Assembly: GCA_963971225.1 (NCBI GenBank)
Contig: OZ020267.1
Span: forward strand, 100,421,536-100,485,535
Direction: 5' to 3'
Length of the DNA: 64,000 nt
Source of the DNA: Melieria omissa
Taxonomy: Eukaryota > Arthropoda > Insecta > Diptera > Ulidiidae
Shown here: in pieces, positions 21,901 to 33,651 of the stretch
Numbering within the stretch: the stretch's first letter is position 1
Layout: the number at the start of each line of letters is the position of its first letter
Made by a program: the position numbers and the translations under genes
The notes under the pieces: model-generated
Seen by the model: the letters and a program-made list of their open reading frames with translations, nothing else
Databases searched by the model: none
What the model was told of the DNA's origin: nothing

Positions 21901-24900
21901 TAAAATTGCATAAAATACAGTTTGAAGATCAACGAATTTTTCATTCACCTTTGAAAAATTGATATAAGAAATATGTAAAGAAGTCTTCAGTGTTTTGAAA
22001 GTTTCATTAATCTGTAATTTGCTGTTGAAGTAATTTTAAAGTTTCATTAATTTGTATTTTGCTTTCAACTATTCATGGCCTAAATATTTTTAAAGATTAG
22101 AAAACCCCAATTGTTTATCTGCGCTCTTTTTATCTAAAATGAACTTGTATCTACCAGTCTGTCGGATTTTTTTCTACAAAAACCCACACTTCTCCAAAAC
22201 CATGGTGAGCTCTTTTTCGTGTCCATAGAATTTATTTTGTTCGGGGATTTGCCTAAGTTGACCAAATAGTGGGTTCTTTTTCATGTCCATAGCATTTGTT
22301 TTTAATATTTGCTATAGTTTAGTAAGATCAATGGATGTTAACACGTTCGAATAAATAAAGTTATACAAATATAATAAACCTTTTCTTCTCATGTTCTCTA
22401 TGAATGACTGCTATAGCACTCACGTCACTTTAATTGAAAAATTTGATGTAAATCGTCGTAAATGTTATAGAATTCATTGTGTATAACAGTTAAAATATGA
22501 TAATCTGACAACTCTAACAATATATGTGTAATCAGATTTCAGATAGTGCTTATAGTTTTCACAAAAATAATCTGTTTATTTTTGCAGCTCACTGAAATTG
22601 TTACTGTCCGCGAACGTATTAGGTCTTAAATTATCTTGAATACTGTCAAAGGTTGGGTTATTGTTAATAACTTTTAGACTCTCAGGTATTTTGAATATTT
22701 ATGTGTTTAATTTTTCTTTTCAAGTCTTAGTAAAACAATTATTGCAGACTATTTAACAGTGAATTTATAACTTAAGCTTAAACAGGAAACTTGAAGGTCG
22801 AGCATTCAGAAGAATGTGAATACTAATTTAGGGACAGACAGATCAAACTTGAAAGAAGCCAACAGCGCCTTTAAGTCAACTAAGGCTTGAGAATTTAAGT
22901 ATTCTTGATAGAGAACTTCGCGAACGTGTTAAGTCTTAAATTATCTTGAATACTGTCAAAGGTTGGGTTATTGTTAATAACTTTTAGACTCTCAGGTATT
23001 TTGAATATTTATGTGTTTAATTTTTCTTTTCAAGTCTTAGTAAAACAATTATTGCAGACTATTTAACAGTGAATTTATAACTTAAGCTTAAACAGGAAAC
23101 TTGAAGGTCGAGCATTCAGAAGAATGTGAATACTAATTTAGGGACAGACAGATTAAACTTGAATAAAGCCAACAGCGCCTTTAAGTCAACTAAGGCTTGA
23201 GAATTTAAGTATTCTTGCTAGAGAACTCTACAAAGAAAGTGGAAAAGTGTCTGAGGGAAGGGGAAGAACAGAAGAACAGAAAAGTCAGTGTTTCTGCTGA
23301 CTACATCAAAAACAAAAGACATGGAAATGACAGACCTTTTGCTTTTTATGGATTCTAGATTCAATTGTAGACATTGAGACCCATAAGGAGGTAAGGGCTG
23401 AGAACATATAAGAAAGCAAAGGGCAAAATGAGATGCTTTGAGGATTTAATTCTAAAAATATTGCTCAAGACTACAAGAAATGAGTGGCTTTAAGGTATTC
23501 AGATGTTTTGAACATGTCACAGCTCAGGTACTTTTAATGGTTTTAACGATTTCAAGCCACTTTCCACTCTTAATGTTCAAGCATGACTAATCCCTCTTTC
23601 GCTTCTGGCTGTTTTAAATGTCACCAAAGGAAATATTTATAATTTCTAGACTTTCAACTTAATTAAATTAGGTTCTCATGTATGCAATATATGGCGTCAG
23701 TTTTTGACAACTTTTATGTGAACGACATCACTTACAACGTTCAACATTTTATGGGAAAACGTTATCGTTTCAGAACAGAATTATAACCTGTTATTAGAAT
23801 GTTATCAGTTTATAGTAATCTTTATTGTTTTAAGTTATTGTGGGCAATGCCAACTTGACATTAATCAATTTTTTCGTGGTCTCTTGATTCGTTTGTATTG
23901 AACTACAATTTTCTGTATTAGTTACCAGGTTAAGTTTTCTATACAAGGCGAAAAAATATAAATAAAATTTCTCAAGATAATTGCTTATTTTAAGCAAAAT
24001 CTGCTTACATGATTTAGTATTTGTATACTTTTTATAATAATATATATGTATGTATAATGTTAGCATTGAGTCTTCAGCAGCATCGACACTACATGCAGCA
24101 AACTAAAGTCGCATCAATGTTGAGCAAACGTCTCGCAATTGAATTATAATTGATAAAAAAATCGCTCCTCACTCATTAACATACAAGTTTATTGTTTACA
24201 AATGCCATCAACTTGATTATTTTTCTGTGTACTTAATAAAAGTTCAAACGTTGAGGTTAAACCCGTCGTACGAATGTTGAATGCGACATCGGATTGGAAA
24301 AACCCCCTCAACATTGTTGACAAAGAGAGCGTTAAGCATCTTATGGCAAAGATTGCGTGGCGGTTTCAATTTCTCAGAACTATTGAATGTGGGTTTTTGA
24401 GCATAAAAACGGAATTCGATTTTACTCGAAGCTCAGCAACAAATCCCCAGTTGACTGTTGTTGGCAGTGTGAAATCGTTCTATGTACGCAACTGTGATCC
24501 ACATGTAGAAAAGTTTAATCTGAATCTGAATCTTTAGTTTCTCACGCTATGTCAAGTATTTAGTTGTTTGAATATTTTATTAGGTTAATTTGATGTTTGT
24601 TTATGTTTTTAGATTTTCAATTGTTATTTAGTTTTAATTAAAAATTCCACTGTACAGTCTTTAGCCAGGAATTTAAAACGTTTTAAAGACATACACGATA
24701 CACGTTCATTGACAGGTTTATTGATTTCAAATTTTGTAAAAAAAAATTTGTCAACAACAAATAAGAAATTAGTCAACAAGTCTTTTTTTTTATTTATTTA
24801 CCTATAAAATGAAAAATAACAAGTAGGTACTTTAAGTTTTTTGAAAATTTATACTTTTCAGAGCCAAAAATATGACATTCTTTGGTTCTTAAACAGAAAT

Positions 24901-27900
24901 AATTTTACACATATATATTGTTTTTTAGTTAATCAGCAACTGACTGGATCATAAATGAGTGAAGCTTTCAAACTTGAGGTAAAGAAAAGGACATTTGAAC
25001 TACAGTTGAAAAGGGAATATTTATGATGCTTTCTTCAGACCCATAAAAAAGACAATTGATACTCACACAAGCAAATCAGATGAGAACCATGATTGTTGTT
25101 CTGACTGATCATTGTTTGATTGATACCCACTCAGGAAGGTAGGGTTTGCTTTTTAATGACTTCTGTTTAAGTTGTATAGACGAGGAAGCGGAAAAAACTC
25201 TCTTAAACCTTTCGACCCTGAATTTTACCCTGTGTCTCGATATTATTTTGTGGTATTTAAATCATGAAATATTTGCCTAAGAAGTGTGCACACGACATTT
25301 GAAGTCGCCACGCCTATTTGTTAGAGTTCTAGAGCTAATTTACTTTTGAACAATTTTAGCTTAAAACGAGTTAAATAAATTTTGTGTAAATATTTTTTAA
25401 TTACAGAAAAATTATTTAATATTTATGGAAAAAATACAAAATTATTAGTTTTTGATTTTATTTAACCATTATTAAAAAAACGGGGTTTTAATCGAACGCG
25501 CCCAATTCGTAGACTTCAATTAGATCACAAACTTTTCCTGATATTGCTGCAAATTATTGGAAATTATTTTGGGGATAACAGTAAAATTTTTGTCATTTGC
25601 TTTGAATTCACTTCTAAAAATATTAGTTTTTTGGTGCCTAATTAAATTAAACCCATAAATCAATTGTAGCTTTTGCTATAAGATGACAAATAGATGAAGT
25701 TGGTCTCAGGCAACTTTGGGGTCCAAAAGGTTAATCTTCTGTGCATTTGTCCTGCATTAGTTGGAAGTAGAAAGAGTCAACTGGGCAATTTCTTCTTCTA
25801 CAATGAAAAGAATCTAGCGGATAGGACTCTTCAAAGTCTACTATTTAGGCTCGTAGGGAGCTTTAACTGGTTCAATGAATGAGCTTTCTTTAACTCGGCT
25901 TATTACGGTATCACAATGGGCCTTCATGATCCAAGTGGGCTCCGCCTTGAGAAAGTCATCCCAGTTTGGCTGTCTACCTACCTATATTTAATTATATATA
26001 ATTTTTCTAATTTTCTTTCACAGACGAGGAGTTCTACTATACCGCACCCGACAAATCCATACACAAGTATAATGCCGCCAAAAACAGCGATACTGTCTTT
26101 GTGACATCTGACTTTCTGGTAGGTATTAATGTTCCATACTCGTATATTAACAGTTAGCTTTCTTATTTAAGTACTCGATTTTTGTTTGTCTGTCAGTTGG
26201 CATTTATATCAGGTGTACAACTTTGCTTCCGCCGTTTTTTTCCAAAATTAAAAGCTTTATTGCGAAAAAGTGCTTACAGATGTATTATTCAAAGTATTGT
26301 CCGTCGCTAGCGACAACTTTCTCCCATCTTTCCGGCAATTTTCGGATCCCGGCTCGAAAAAAGGAGTCCTCTTTTGACGCTATCCATGAAGCAATCCATT
26401 TTTTCAATTCTTCGAAGGATTGAAAATGTTGATCTGCCAGGCCGAGTGCCATCGAACGGAATAGGTGGAAGTCAGAAGGGGCGACATCTGGGGAATACGG
26501 CGGGTGGGGCAAGACTTCCCATTTCAGCGTTTCCAGGTACTTTTTGACCACTTTTGCGACGTGAGGCCGAGCATTGTCGTGTTGGAGGATGACTCACCAT
26601 TTTCACTCACCACGAAATCACCATTTTTAAAACGTTGAAACCACTCCCGACACGTTCTTTCACTCAGAGCAGCATCACCGTAAGTTTCTGAGAGCATTCG
26701 ATGCGCTTCAGCTGCATTTTTTTTCGAATTGTAACAGAAAAGTAAAACTTCCCGCAAATGGCGAGAATTGGGCACATAAACGGACGTTTTCGAGCGTGAA
26801 TAATACGAAAACAAGAACAACTGTCACTGAAACGGCGATGACAATTCGTTAGGCACTGTCCACACTCACTTTAAAGGCATTACCATCTATGTATTTCAAC
26901 CAGCCTCAGCCGGTACAGCCACCTATCGGAAAACGGCGGAAGCAAAGTTGTACACCTGATATTTGTTTAGATTTCATATATTTGGTCCCAGTGAGTGTAT
27001 TCGGGTTCAAACCACCCAAATATCTGTTTCTAAGAAACATACACTTTTTTGATAGAAAATACGGTTTCAAAAGGGTATTGGGCTCAAAAGTTGTATATGA
27101 AACTCTCTTTCTCGGAAATGAAATCTTGTGTGCGCCACTGTCTGGTTTCAAATCTTTTTATTTGCATTTGTATAATTATTACAATTTTAATTGTGTACTT
27201 TTGTTCATAGAGTCTTCAACTCGCGATACGATTTGTTTAGTGGTCTCATAAATTTGATGCAATATTGAGTACTTACTTTTAGTCTCTTTGCTCATTCGCT
27301 TTACTTAGTTGTAAGTGCCTATAAACTTACTCTTTGTAAATATTTGTATTCGTTATTCATAACTTTTAGCTCTTAACTGTACAAGTACGTGTAATTGCTC
27401 TCTCCAATTAGTGGTTTCTCACTAATACTCTTTACTTTCTTAGCTCTCTATACGAGTGTATAATGTTTAAATTTTTTTGTGTTAAAAACTTTCAAGCTTA
27501 ATGGCTTTAAAACATGTGGAGCAAATGCCTATAATTAGCAGCAAAATTGTTAACAAAAGCAACAGCTGCTTTAAGTAATGACACTAATTCCGAAATCTAA
27601 AATAGAAAATTTAATAATAAAGTTCTGAGCCTAAAAGCAAAACAGATATAGGAATTCATTGTGTTGAAACTTAAATTAAGCAACCAACAAAGCACATTTA
27701 CAGATTGTGAACTTTATTATTGTTTCCACTAAATAATAACTGCAATTAGTTAGTTTGGTCTGTTTGGCAGAGAATAATTTGTACGAATTTGTACGAATTT
27801 GTACAAATTTTTACTGGATCCTGTTTGTTGACGCCAAATCTCCAGTAACGAGAGAGAAACTGAGAGCGTAAAGTGACAGTTCATTTCGTGAGAACTTGCA

Positions 27901-30900
27901 AGTTTTTACTGGAGAAATTTTGTCCAGTAACTTTTTGCCAGTAAGGAAAAGAACAAGAAAAACATATGACTGGCTGCCATATGATCGACTGCAACGAAAC
28001 ATTTGGAGGCAAACGGAAACAGCAAAGAAATTGTGCGTTCGCAAGTCTGCTGACCCACAACCGTCTTGCTCAGCTTTACCCGCTGAAGCTGAAAGGGAAG
28101 AATTGCAGATTGAGTGCAACGAACTACTTGCATTTTGCATTAAATGTCTGATTTAACTTAATTTTCCCTACCACTTCAAACCTCAAATGAAACTTTTAGA
28201 GCAGCTGTTTCGTTCTTTAACCCTCTTGTTTACACCCTTTTACTGTGTAGTGTGAGTGAGCCAAGTCCCAGTGGTTTAACCAAGAGTTAAAACTTGCAAA
28301 TTCTTACAAATTGCTGTTTGTTCACATTTCATTTTTGGGAGCGTAAGCTCGCTTACTCTCCTAATATTTTTTACTGGATAATTTTTACTGGAAATCTGGC
28401 CAAACAGACCAAATGTGAGTTCCTTAACATGACACTCTGACCTAATCTTCTTAACCCTTTCGCTACATTTCGCTAATTAATGCACTGCAACTTTTCAGAT
28501 CTATTGTGTTCCCATCAAGGAATAACACATTACCCGTTAATTCCCGCGTTTGGGATGTTCCTAAGTGAGAACAAGTTCTGCCTCCACGTTCTTTCTTAAC
28601 ATTAGAACCATCTATGGGGTGCTGGACTTTCTTAGCTAACTTCATGAATAGTTAACCCTTTCGACCCCAAAGTTGCTTGAGAACAACTTTACCTATTTCC
28701 TACTTTATAGCAAAAGCTGCGATTGATTTATGGGTTTAATTTAATTAGGCACCAACAAAATTAATATTTTTAGAAGTGAGTTCAAAGCAAATGACAAGAA
28801 TTTTACCGCTATCCCTAAAATAGTTTCCAATAATTTGCAGCGATATCAGGGAAAGTTTGTGTTTTAATTGAAGTCTACGAATTGGGTGCGTTTAATCAAA
28901 ACTCTGTTTCTTTAATAATGATTAAATTAAATCAAAAAGTGAGAATTTTGTATTTTTTCATAAATATTAAATAATTGTTCTGTGATTAAAAAAGATTGAT
29001 ACAAAATGTATTTAACCCGTCTTAAGCTAAAATTGTTCAACAGTAAACTAGCTCTAGAACTCGAACAAAGCAAGTTTTTCATGATTGAAATACCAAAAAG
29101 TAATATCGAGACACAGGGTAAAATTCGGGGTCGAAAGGGTTAAATGCATATATATATATATATATATATATATTTTTATTAACAAATATAAAATTCATTC
29201 GTCAAATATTCATTCAAAATAAAGTACTCGTATATAGCGGTGACACAAAATGCAGTCCCCAAGAGAAGAAAAGCCATTTGTAAAAACATTTATAAGGTTA
29301 AGCAGTCTGACCAGGGGCGGATTCAGAAAAATATTTTGGAGCTTCAAAAAGTAATTCTTTAATATTCATAAAATACCCAGCAATGACTTTTAATTTGTAT
29401 GTCGTTTTATGGTCGATCTTAATATTTCAGCGGGGGCGGGTTAAACCTGAATCCGCAACTGAGTTTGACCGCTTAATCGGCATCGGTGTCGGCCAATTCT
29501 TGCTGTTTCGGTCGGTTAATAGGCATCGGCATTGGCCACAAAAGTGGGAATTGGTGGGACTCTAATTGCCATAATATTTTTCAATCATTACTTTATCTTA
29601 TGTCAGTGGAGCAATCTTGTGTTGTATCATGGATTCTGTAATGCTTTTTATTCGCTACACTCTATAACTTCTTTTACTTTTATAATCTTTTTGTTTCTTT
29701 TTAAGCGCTTCTTATCACATTTCTAGGCTTATTGTCTTATTCCACCATTTACAAGTTTATTATCTTTAATATTTCAGGATCTCTACAAAAATGCCAGCAA
29801 ATTTACACTCTCGCCCGATAATACAAAAATTTTAGTACGTTACAATGCTGAACAGATTTTCCGGCATTCGATCATTGCCCAATACGATGTCTTTGATATT
29901 ACAGACAAGTAAGTCGCAATAAACTTATCTTCTATGCACATAAATTGTAATCTACTCATTCGCAATGCTTTCCTCAGGTCTGGCATTCGCGTGAATAATG
30001 GCAAAAAGTTGCACGACTGCGTCTGGTCGCCGCTGCAGGATCGTCTGTCCTACGTCTACGACAGCAATGTCTATGTACGCTACGAGGACGGCATTGAGCG
30101 TCAGCTGACCACCGATGGCATCAATGGCATCGTCTATAACGGCATACCCGATTGGGTGTACGAGGAGGAGGTGCTGAGTAGCGGCAATGCCATGTGGTGG
30201 GCACCGGACGGCGCCAAGCTGGCAGTGGGCTTCTTCAACGACACCAAGGTGAAGACTTTTACTTACTTCATGTATGGCGATGCCGGCGATAAAGAGTATC
30301 AGTATCCGAAGGAGCTGGATTTGAAGTATCCCAAAGCGGGCACACCGAATCCATCGGTTGCGTTGCGCATTTTCTCACTCAATGCAGTGGATCCGACGCC
30401 CGTCACCATCACCGCACCGATAGCCATTGTCTCGAACGATCACATACTGCAAAACGTGGTGTGGGCCGATGCGGACAATCTCCTGGTGATTTGGCTGAAT
30501 CGGCGTCAGAACATTGCCACGCTGCAACTGTGCAGTGTGACGGGCGAGTGTCGAGAGGTGTTGCGGCTGACGGAGCCTGACGGCTGGATAACGATGGGCA
30601 CGCCCAAGTGTCTGAAATCGGGCCAAAACTGTCTGTTTACCTATTGGATCGACGATTGGGAGCAGGTGTGGAATCTGAATTTGGTCACAGGCAAGAATGA
30701 GTGGCAGTCGCGCGGTAACTTTAAGGTGCTCAGCGTTTACGGTTACGACGAGGCGAATGATAAATTGTGAGTAGGGTTGCCTATTGTGTGTGTGAATTGT
30801 GGATTTGTAATAAAATATTATTATTCAGATACTATCGCGCCAATCTGCCAGGCAAGCCGTATGTCTATCAAGTCTTCAGTAACAACGACTGCCTCACATG

Positions 30901-33565
30901 TAATTTGGTAGATGCCGCTGGCGATAGCTGCAAATCGGCAATGGCTGTCTTCAGTAAGAATTACTCCTACTATACAGCAATCTGCAGCGGACCCAATCCC
31001 ACCTACACGAAAATATTTGCCACTGCTGTATGTTTCTTTACCCTTACCCACTCTCTTTTCCCTCACTAACTGAACTATCTACTCTCTCCTTCATAGAACA
31101 ATAGCGAGATCAAAGACTGGGAAAACAATGCCGCCTTTAGTAAGCGCTACTCCACAAAACTGATGCCGCAGGTGGTCTACCTCAACGTTCCGCTGGCCGA
31201 TGGTTCGAAAGGTGTAGCCAAGTTGTTGTTGCCTGCCAATTTTTCGAAAACCAAAAAGTATGCCATGTTGGTGGATGTGTATGGCGGACCGAATTCGGTG
31301 CGTGTGAACAGCGGCTTTTCGTTAGGCTTTGGTGCCTATCTGAGCACAGCACGCGATGTCATATATGCGCGCATTGATGGGCGTGGCACCGGCGACAAGG
31401 GCAAGAAGCTAATCTTTTCGGTGAACAACAACTTGGGCGTGCACGAAGTCGAAGATCAAATTTTTGTGGCCAAATATCTGCAAAAAGAATTTCCTTACAT
31501 CGATGGTGAACGCATTGGTATATGGGGCTGGAGTTACGGCGGCTATATGACGGCCCGAACGCTGGGCAGTGACTCGGAGCGAGTGTTTCAGTGCGGCGCG
31601 TCGGTGGGGATGGTGTCGTCGTGGTTGTATTATGGTGAGTTGGAAAGAGATAGTGAATGTGAGAGATTGTTGATAGAGAGCGAGCTTGACTTAGAATGCT
31701 TTAAAGCTTCATAGAGTGAAGAACAGGCATTTTCTTCTTTCTCTTACAGAAGAAGAGAGTTTGTTAAAAGAGAGCGAACTTGGCTTGAAACCTTTTAAGA
31801 CTTCATAGATGAAAGAACTTTAGATACTTTGTTCTTTCTCTTAGAGAAATAGAGAGCGCATTGACAGGGATCGTGCTGGGCTTAGAAGCCTTTAAAGCTT
31901 CATAGAGTGAATAAATTTAGGCGTTTTCTTCTTTCTTCGTTCTATTAGAGAACGAGAGAGCTTGTTTTCAGAAAGCGGGTTCGGCTTGAATCACTTCAAA
32001 GTTCTATAGAGTGAACAGCTTTACGCAAATTCTTCTTTCTCTTACAGAAGAAGAGAGTTTGTTGAAAGAAAGTGAACTTGGGTTGAAACACTTCAAGACT
32101 TCATAGATTAAAACACTTTAGGTACTTTATTCTTTTTTTTAGAGAAGGAGAGAGCTTATTGACAGTGAGCGTACTTGGCTTAGAAGCCTTTAAAGCTTCA
32201 TAGAGTGAATAAATTTAGGCGTTTTCTTCTTTCTTCGTTCTATTAGAGAACGAGAGAGCTTGTTTTTAGAGAGCGGGTTCGGCTTGAATCACTTGAAAGC
32301 TTCATGGAGCAACGAGCTTTAGGCAGATTCGTCTTTCTCTTACATAGGAAGAGAGTTTGTTAAAAGAGAGCGAACTTGGCTTGAAACACATCAAGACTTC
32401 AAAGATTAAAGAACTTAAGGTACTGTCTTATTTCTTTTAGAGAAAGAGAAAGCTGGTTGACAGAGAGCGAATTCGGCTTGAATCACTTGAAAGCTTCAAA
32501 AAGTGAATAAATTTAGGCGTGTTCTTCTTTCTTCTTTCTATTAGAGAAGGAGAAGCTTGTTGACAGAGATCGAGTTCGGCTTGATTTACTTCAAAGTTTC
32601 ATAGAATGAATAGCTTTAGGCAAATTCTTCTTTCACTTATAGAAGAAGAGAACTTAAGGTACTGCCTTCTTTCTCTTAGAGAAGGAGAGAGCTTGTTAAC
32701 AGTGAGTGAGTTCGGCTTGGGTCACTTCAAAGCTTCAAGGAGTGAAGTTCTTTTGGAACTTTTTTTCTTTCCCTTTTAAAAAGATAGAGCTTGTTAACAG
32801 AGAGCGTGTTTGTCTTAGAACCATTCAAAGCTTCATAGAGCAAAGAGCTGTAGGCACTTTCTTCTTTATTTTTTTTAGAGAACCGAGCGAGCTCGGCTTA
32901 GTACCCTTCAGGGCTTCATCGAGTTATGAGCTTTAGGCATTTTTTTAATTTCTTTTTTCTCTTAGAGAAGGATAGAGCTTGTTGATAGAGAGCGAGCTCG
33001 ACTTAATAGCAAAGCTTCAAAGAGTTATGAGCTTTATGGGCTTTCTTTTTTCTTCTTATTTTGCTCTTTTTAAAAGTTGTTCAGAATCATGCATTCAATT
33101 CAATTGTATTACATTAAATTTTCTTCTCCGTTCAGACTCTATTTACACCGAACGTTACATGGGGCTGCCCACATCGGATGACAACTTGGACGCTTATAAG
33201 AAGACCAGCGTTTTTGAAAATGTGGATAATTTCCGCAATCATGACTATTTGCTGATGCACGGCACTGCCGACGACAATGTTCACTTTCAACAGTCGATGC
33301 TGTTTGCCAAAGTGCTGCAGGAGAACGACATCATGTTCGAGCAGATGGTGACTCTAACTTCTCAATGGTTCTAAATGGCGTTTGTGTTATGTTGTATGTA
33401 TTTTTATTGTAGACCTATCCCGATGAAAATCATTCCATTGGCAATGTGCAGCGTCATGTCTACAATACGTTGGATAATTTCTTTGTCAATTGTCTGAACT
33501 TGGATGCTGGCGATGAGAATGACGACAATGATGTACAAGATTCGAGTTTTGCTAGTAGTGACTAG
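18989..33565 (+). CDS. Dipeptidyl-peptidase IV family serine protease (S9B), 771 aa, 8 exons
   Basis: This enzyme removes X-Pro or X-Ala dipeptides from peptide N-termini. The exons are 18989-19187, 26024-26118, 29778-29908, 29978-30766, 30829-31027, 31097-31634, 33136-33347 and 33413-33565; every junction is GT-AG and in phase, and the total is 2316 nt with stop. Residues 1-25 form a hydrophobic signal peptide or signal anchor (AVLALWTFVMLLGAAQA). An eight-bladed propeller region follows, containing WVYEEEV with the N-terminus-binding Glu pair at about 205-206, the same position as in human DPP4. The alpha/beta-hydrolase domain has nucleophile Ser617 in GWSYGG, Asp696 in HGTADDNVH and His728 in DENHS. 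The length matches the family (human 766 aa), so the enzyme is predicted to be active. Introns 1 (6.8 kb), 2 (3.7 kb) and 6 (1.5 kb) are packed with repeats. The symbol is left blank because flies have several DPP4 paralogues (omega/ome among them). Confidence 0.95.
19188..19955. other. DPP4 intron 1, 5' part
   Basis: The donor (gtaaaa) is at 19188. No gene is seen in this stretch. A short GC-richer phrase just before the A-run at about 19941 (cgcggggtcctgctagt) resembles the 3' end of an unclassified transposable element but was not assigned. Confidence 0.4.
19956..21223 (+). mobile_element. Tc1-like DNA transposon (DD34E), inactive
   Basis: The 1268-bp element is flanked by TA (19954-19955 and 21224-21225). 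It has terminal inverted repeats of about 26 bp, starting CAGTCTG(C/T)CCAGTAGAAG at both ends. It lies in DPP4 intron 1 in the same orientation as the gene. The TIRs are still nearly identical, so the insertion is not very old. Confidence 0.9.
20182..21114 (+). pseudogene. Tc1-family transposase pseudogene
   Basis: One frame runs from ATG 20182 to TAA 21112-21114 (310 codons plus stop) without any frameshift but with five internal stops: after FVTK, after SLRKA, after RFTWA, after FTDES and after RGKTI. The DDE catalytic residues remain visible: Asp in FTDES, Asp in IIQEDND, and Glu in SPDANPIENVW, with 34 residues between the second Asp and the Glu, the Tc1 DD34E spacing. An N-terminal helix-turn-helix region is recognisable around VQISKETIRGRL. 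Several stops could come from single substitutions at Trp or Gln codons. The protein cannot be made intact. Confidence 0.88.
21640..22340. repeat. Degenerate local duplications in DPP4 intron 1
   Basis: The block aattgtttgttc ... agttaat(a/g)aag ... gtga(c/t)ttg ... ttaaaag ... attcattcaaattgtcctc recurs two to three times at 21690-21880. At about 22205-22310 the phrase ctctttttc(g/a)tgtccatag occurs twice. No coding potential. Confidence 0.5.
22609..23228. repeat. Two-copy tandem duplication, unit 310 bp
   Basis: The segment 22609-22918 is repeated head-to-tail at 22919-23228 with only a handful of substitutions (for example attagg/ttaagt near the start, gataga/gctaga near the end). The unit does not encode a recognisable protein and has no inverted termini. 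The very high identity implies a recent duplication or an assembly duplication. Confidence 0.9.
23229..25206. other. DPP4 intron 1, central part, no gene recognised
   Basis: AT-rich intronic sequence. An 87-codon plus-strand frame at 24274-24537 begins MLNATSDWKNPLNIVDK and ends in an Asn/Leu repeat; it has no recognisable domain and is not called as a gene. Confidence 0.4.
25207..25730 (+). mobile_element. piggyBac-like MITE, copy A
   Basis: A 524-bp non-coding element is flanked by TTAA (25203-25206 and 25731-25734). Its left end (ACCTTTCGACCC) and right end (reverse complement CCTTTTGGACCCC) are imperfect terminal inverted repeats. A second copy lies in opposite orientation at 28656-29139, which confirms the element boundaries. 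Mobilisation by a piggyBac-type transposase is inferred from TTAA and the CCC-type end. Confidence 0.8.
26207..26961 (-). mobile_element. mariner element with internal deletion
   Basis: TA duplications (26207-26208 and 26960-26961) bound a 751-bp element with TIRs of about 30 bp starting TCAGGTGTACAACTTTGC. The minus strand keeps the transposase N-terminal helix-turn-helix region (NAAEAHRMLSETYGD, SERTCREWFQRFK) and the C-terminal part (HDNARPHV, HPPYSPDVAPSDFHLF, KLPERWEKV). The middle, including the first catalytic Asp, is missing at a junction near 26600, so no active enzyme is possible. A full mariner is about 1.3 kb. The element lies 88 bp downstream of DPP4 exon 2, inside intron 2, antisense to the gene. 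Confidence 0.9.
26962..27753. other. DPP4 intron 2, between elements
   Basis: No gene or clear repeat is seen. The open frames on both strands around 26890-27250 overlap the mariner end and have no recognised domain. Confidence 0.4.
27754..28413. mobile_element. Non-autonomous DNA transposon (MITE) with subterminal repeats
   Basis: The ends are inverted: TTTGGTCTGTTTGGC at the left and its reverse complement at the right (28399-28413). Inside, the motif TTTTTACTGGA or its complement recurs at about 27809, 27903, 27922, 27941, 28369 and 28383. Subterminal motif arrays like this are typical of hAT- and P-type transposase binding regions. An internal perfect-stem palindrome lies at about 28339-28362 (ggagcgtaagc/gcttactctcc). 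The target duplication could not be fixed, so the superfamily is open. Confidence 0.65.
28656..29139 (-). mobile_element. piggyBac-like MITE, copy B (inverted relative to copy A)
   Basis: A 484-bp element with TTAA on both sides (28652-28655 and 29140-29143) and TIRs CCCTTTCGACCCC / GGGGTCGAAAGGG. Its sequence is the reverse complement of copy A along most of its length, with moderate divergence and small indels. Together the two copies flank DPP4 exon 2. Confidence 0.85.
29144..29777. other. DPP4 intron 2, 3' part, with (TA)n tract
   Basis: A TA dinucleotide tract occupies about 29149-29173, directly beside the MITE end. The remainder is non-coding intron leading to the acceptor at 29777. 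A short GC-richer stretch (29430-29550) contains the repeated phrase ggcatcggt/cat but no gene. Confidence 0.5.
31650..33055. repeat. Minisatellite in DPP4 intron 6, unit about 100-110 bp
   Basis: About 12-13 diverged units follow each other. Each contains gagagagcttgttgacagagagcgag, then (t/c)tcggcttgaatcacttcaaag, cttcatagagtgaa, a t/a-rich spacer with ttaggc, and ttcttctttc ... ttagagaagg. The array begins about 15 bp after the exon 6 donor (31635) and ends about 80 bp before the exon 7 acceptor, so it makes up nearly the whole intron. Small open frames inside (for example 32706-32936) are by-products. Confidence 0.9.
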
Positions 33566-33651
33566 CGACTATTAAATGATGTTTTACTTAAGTTTTACTG
33601 TATGACAAGTATTACTATTGACTGCAATAATAGATATGTAACTAAAAATGA

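Noticed and set aside
24274..24537. 87-codon frame in DPP4 intron 1
   Set aside because: No domain, no splice context, and it ends in a short Asn-Leu repeat. A frame of this length is expected by chance in 64 kb.
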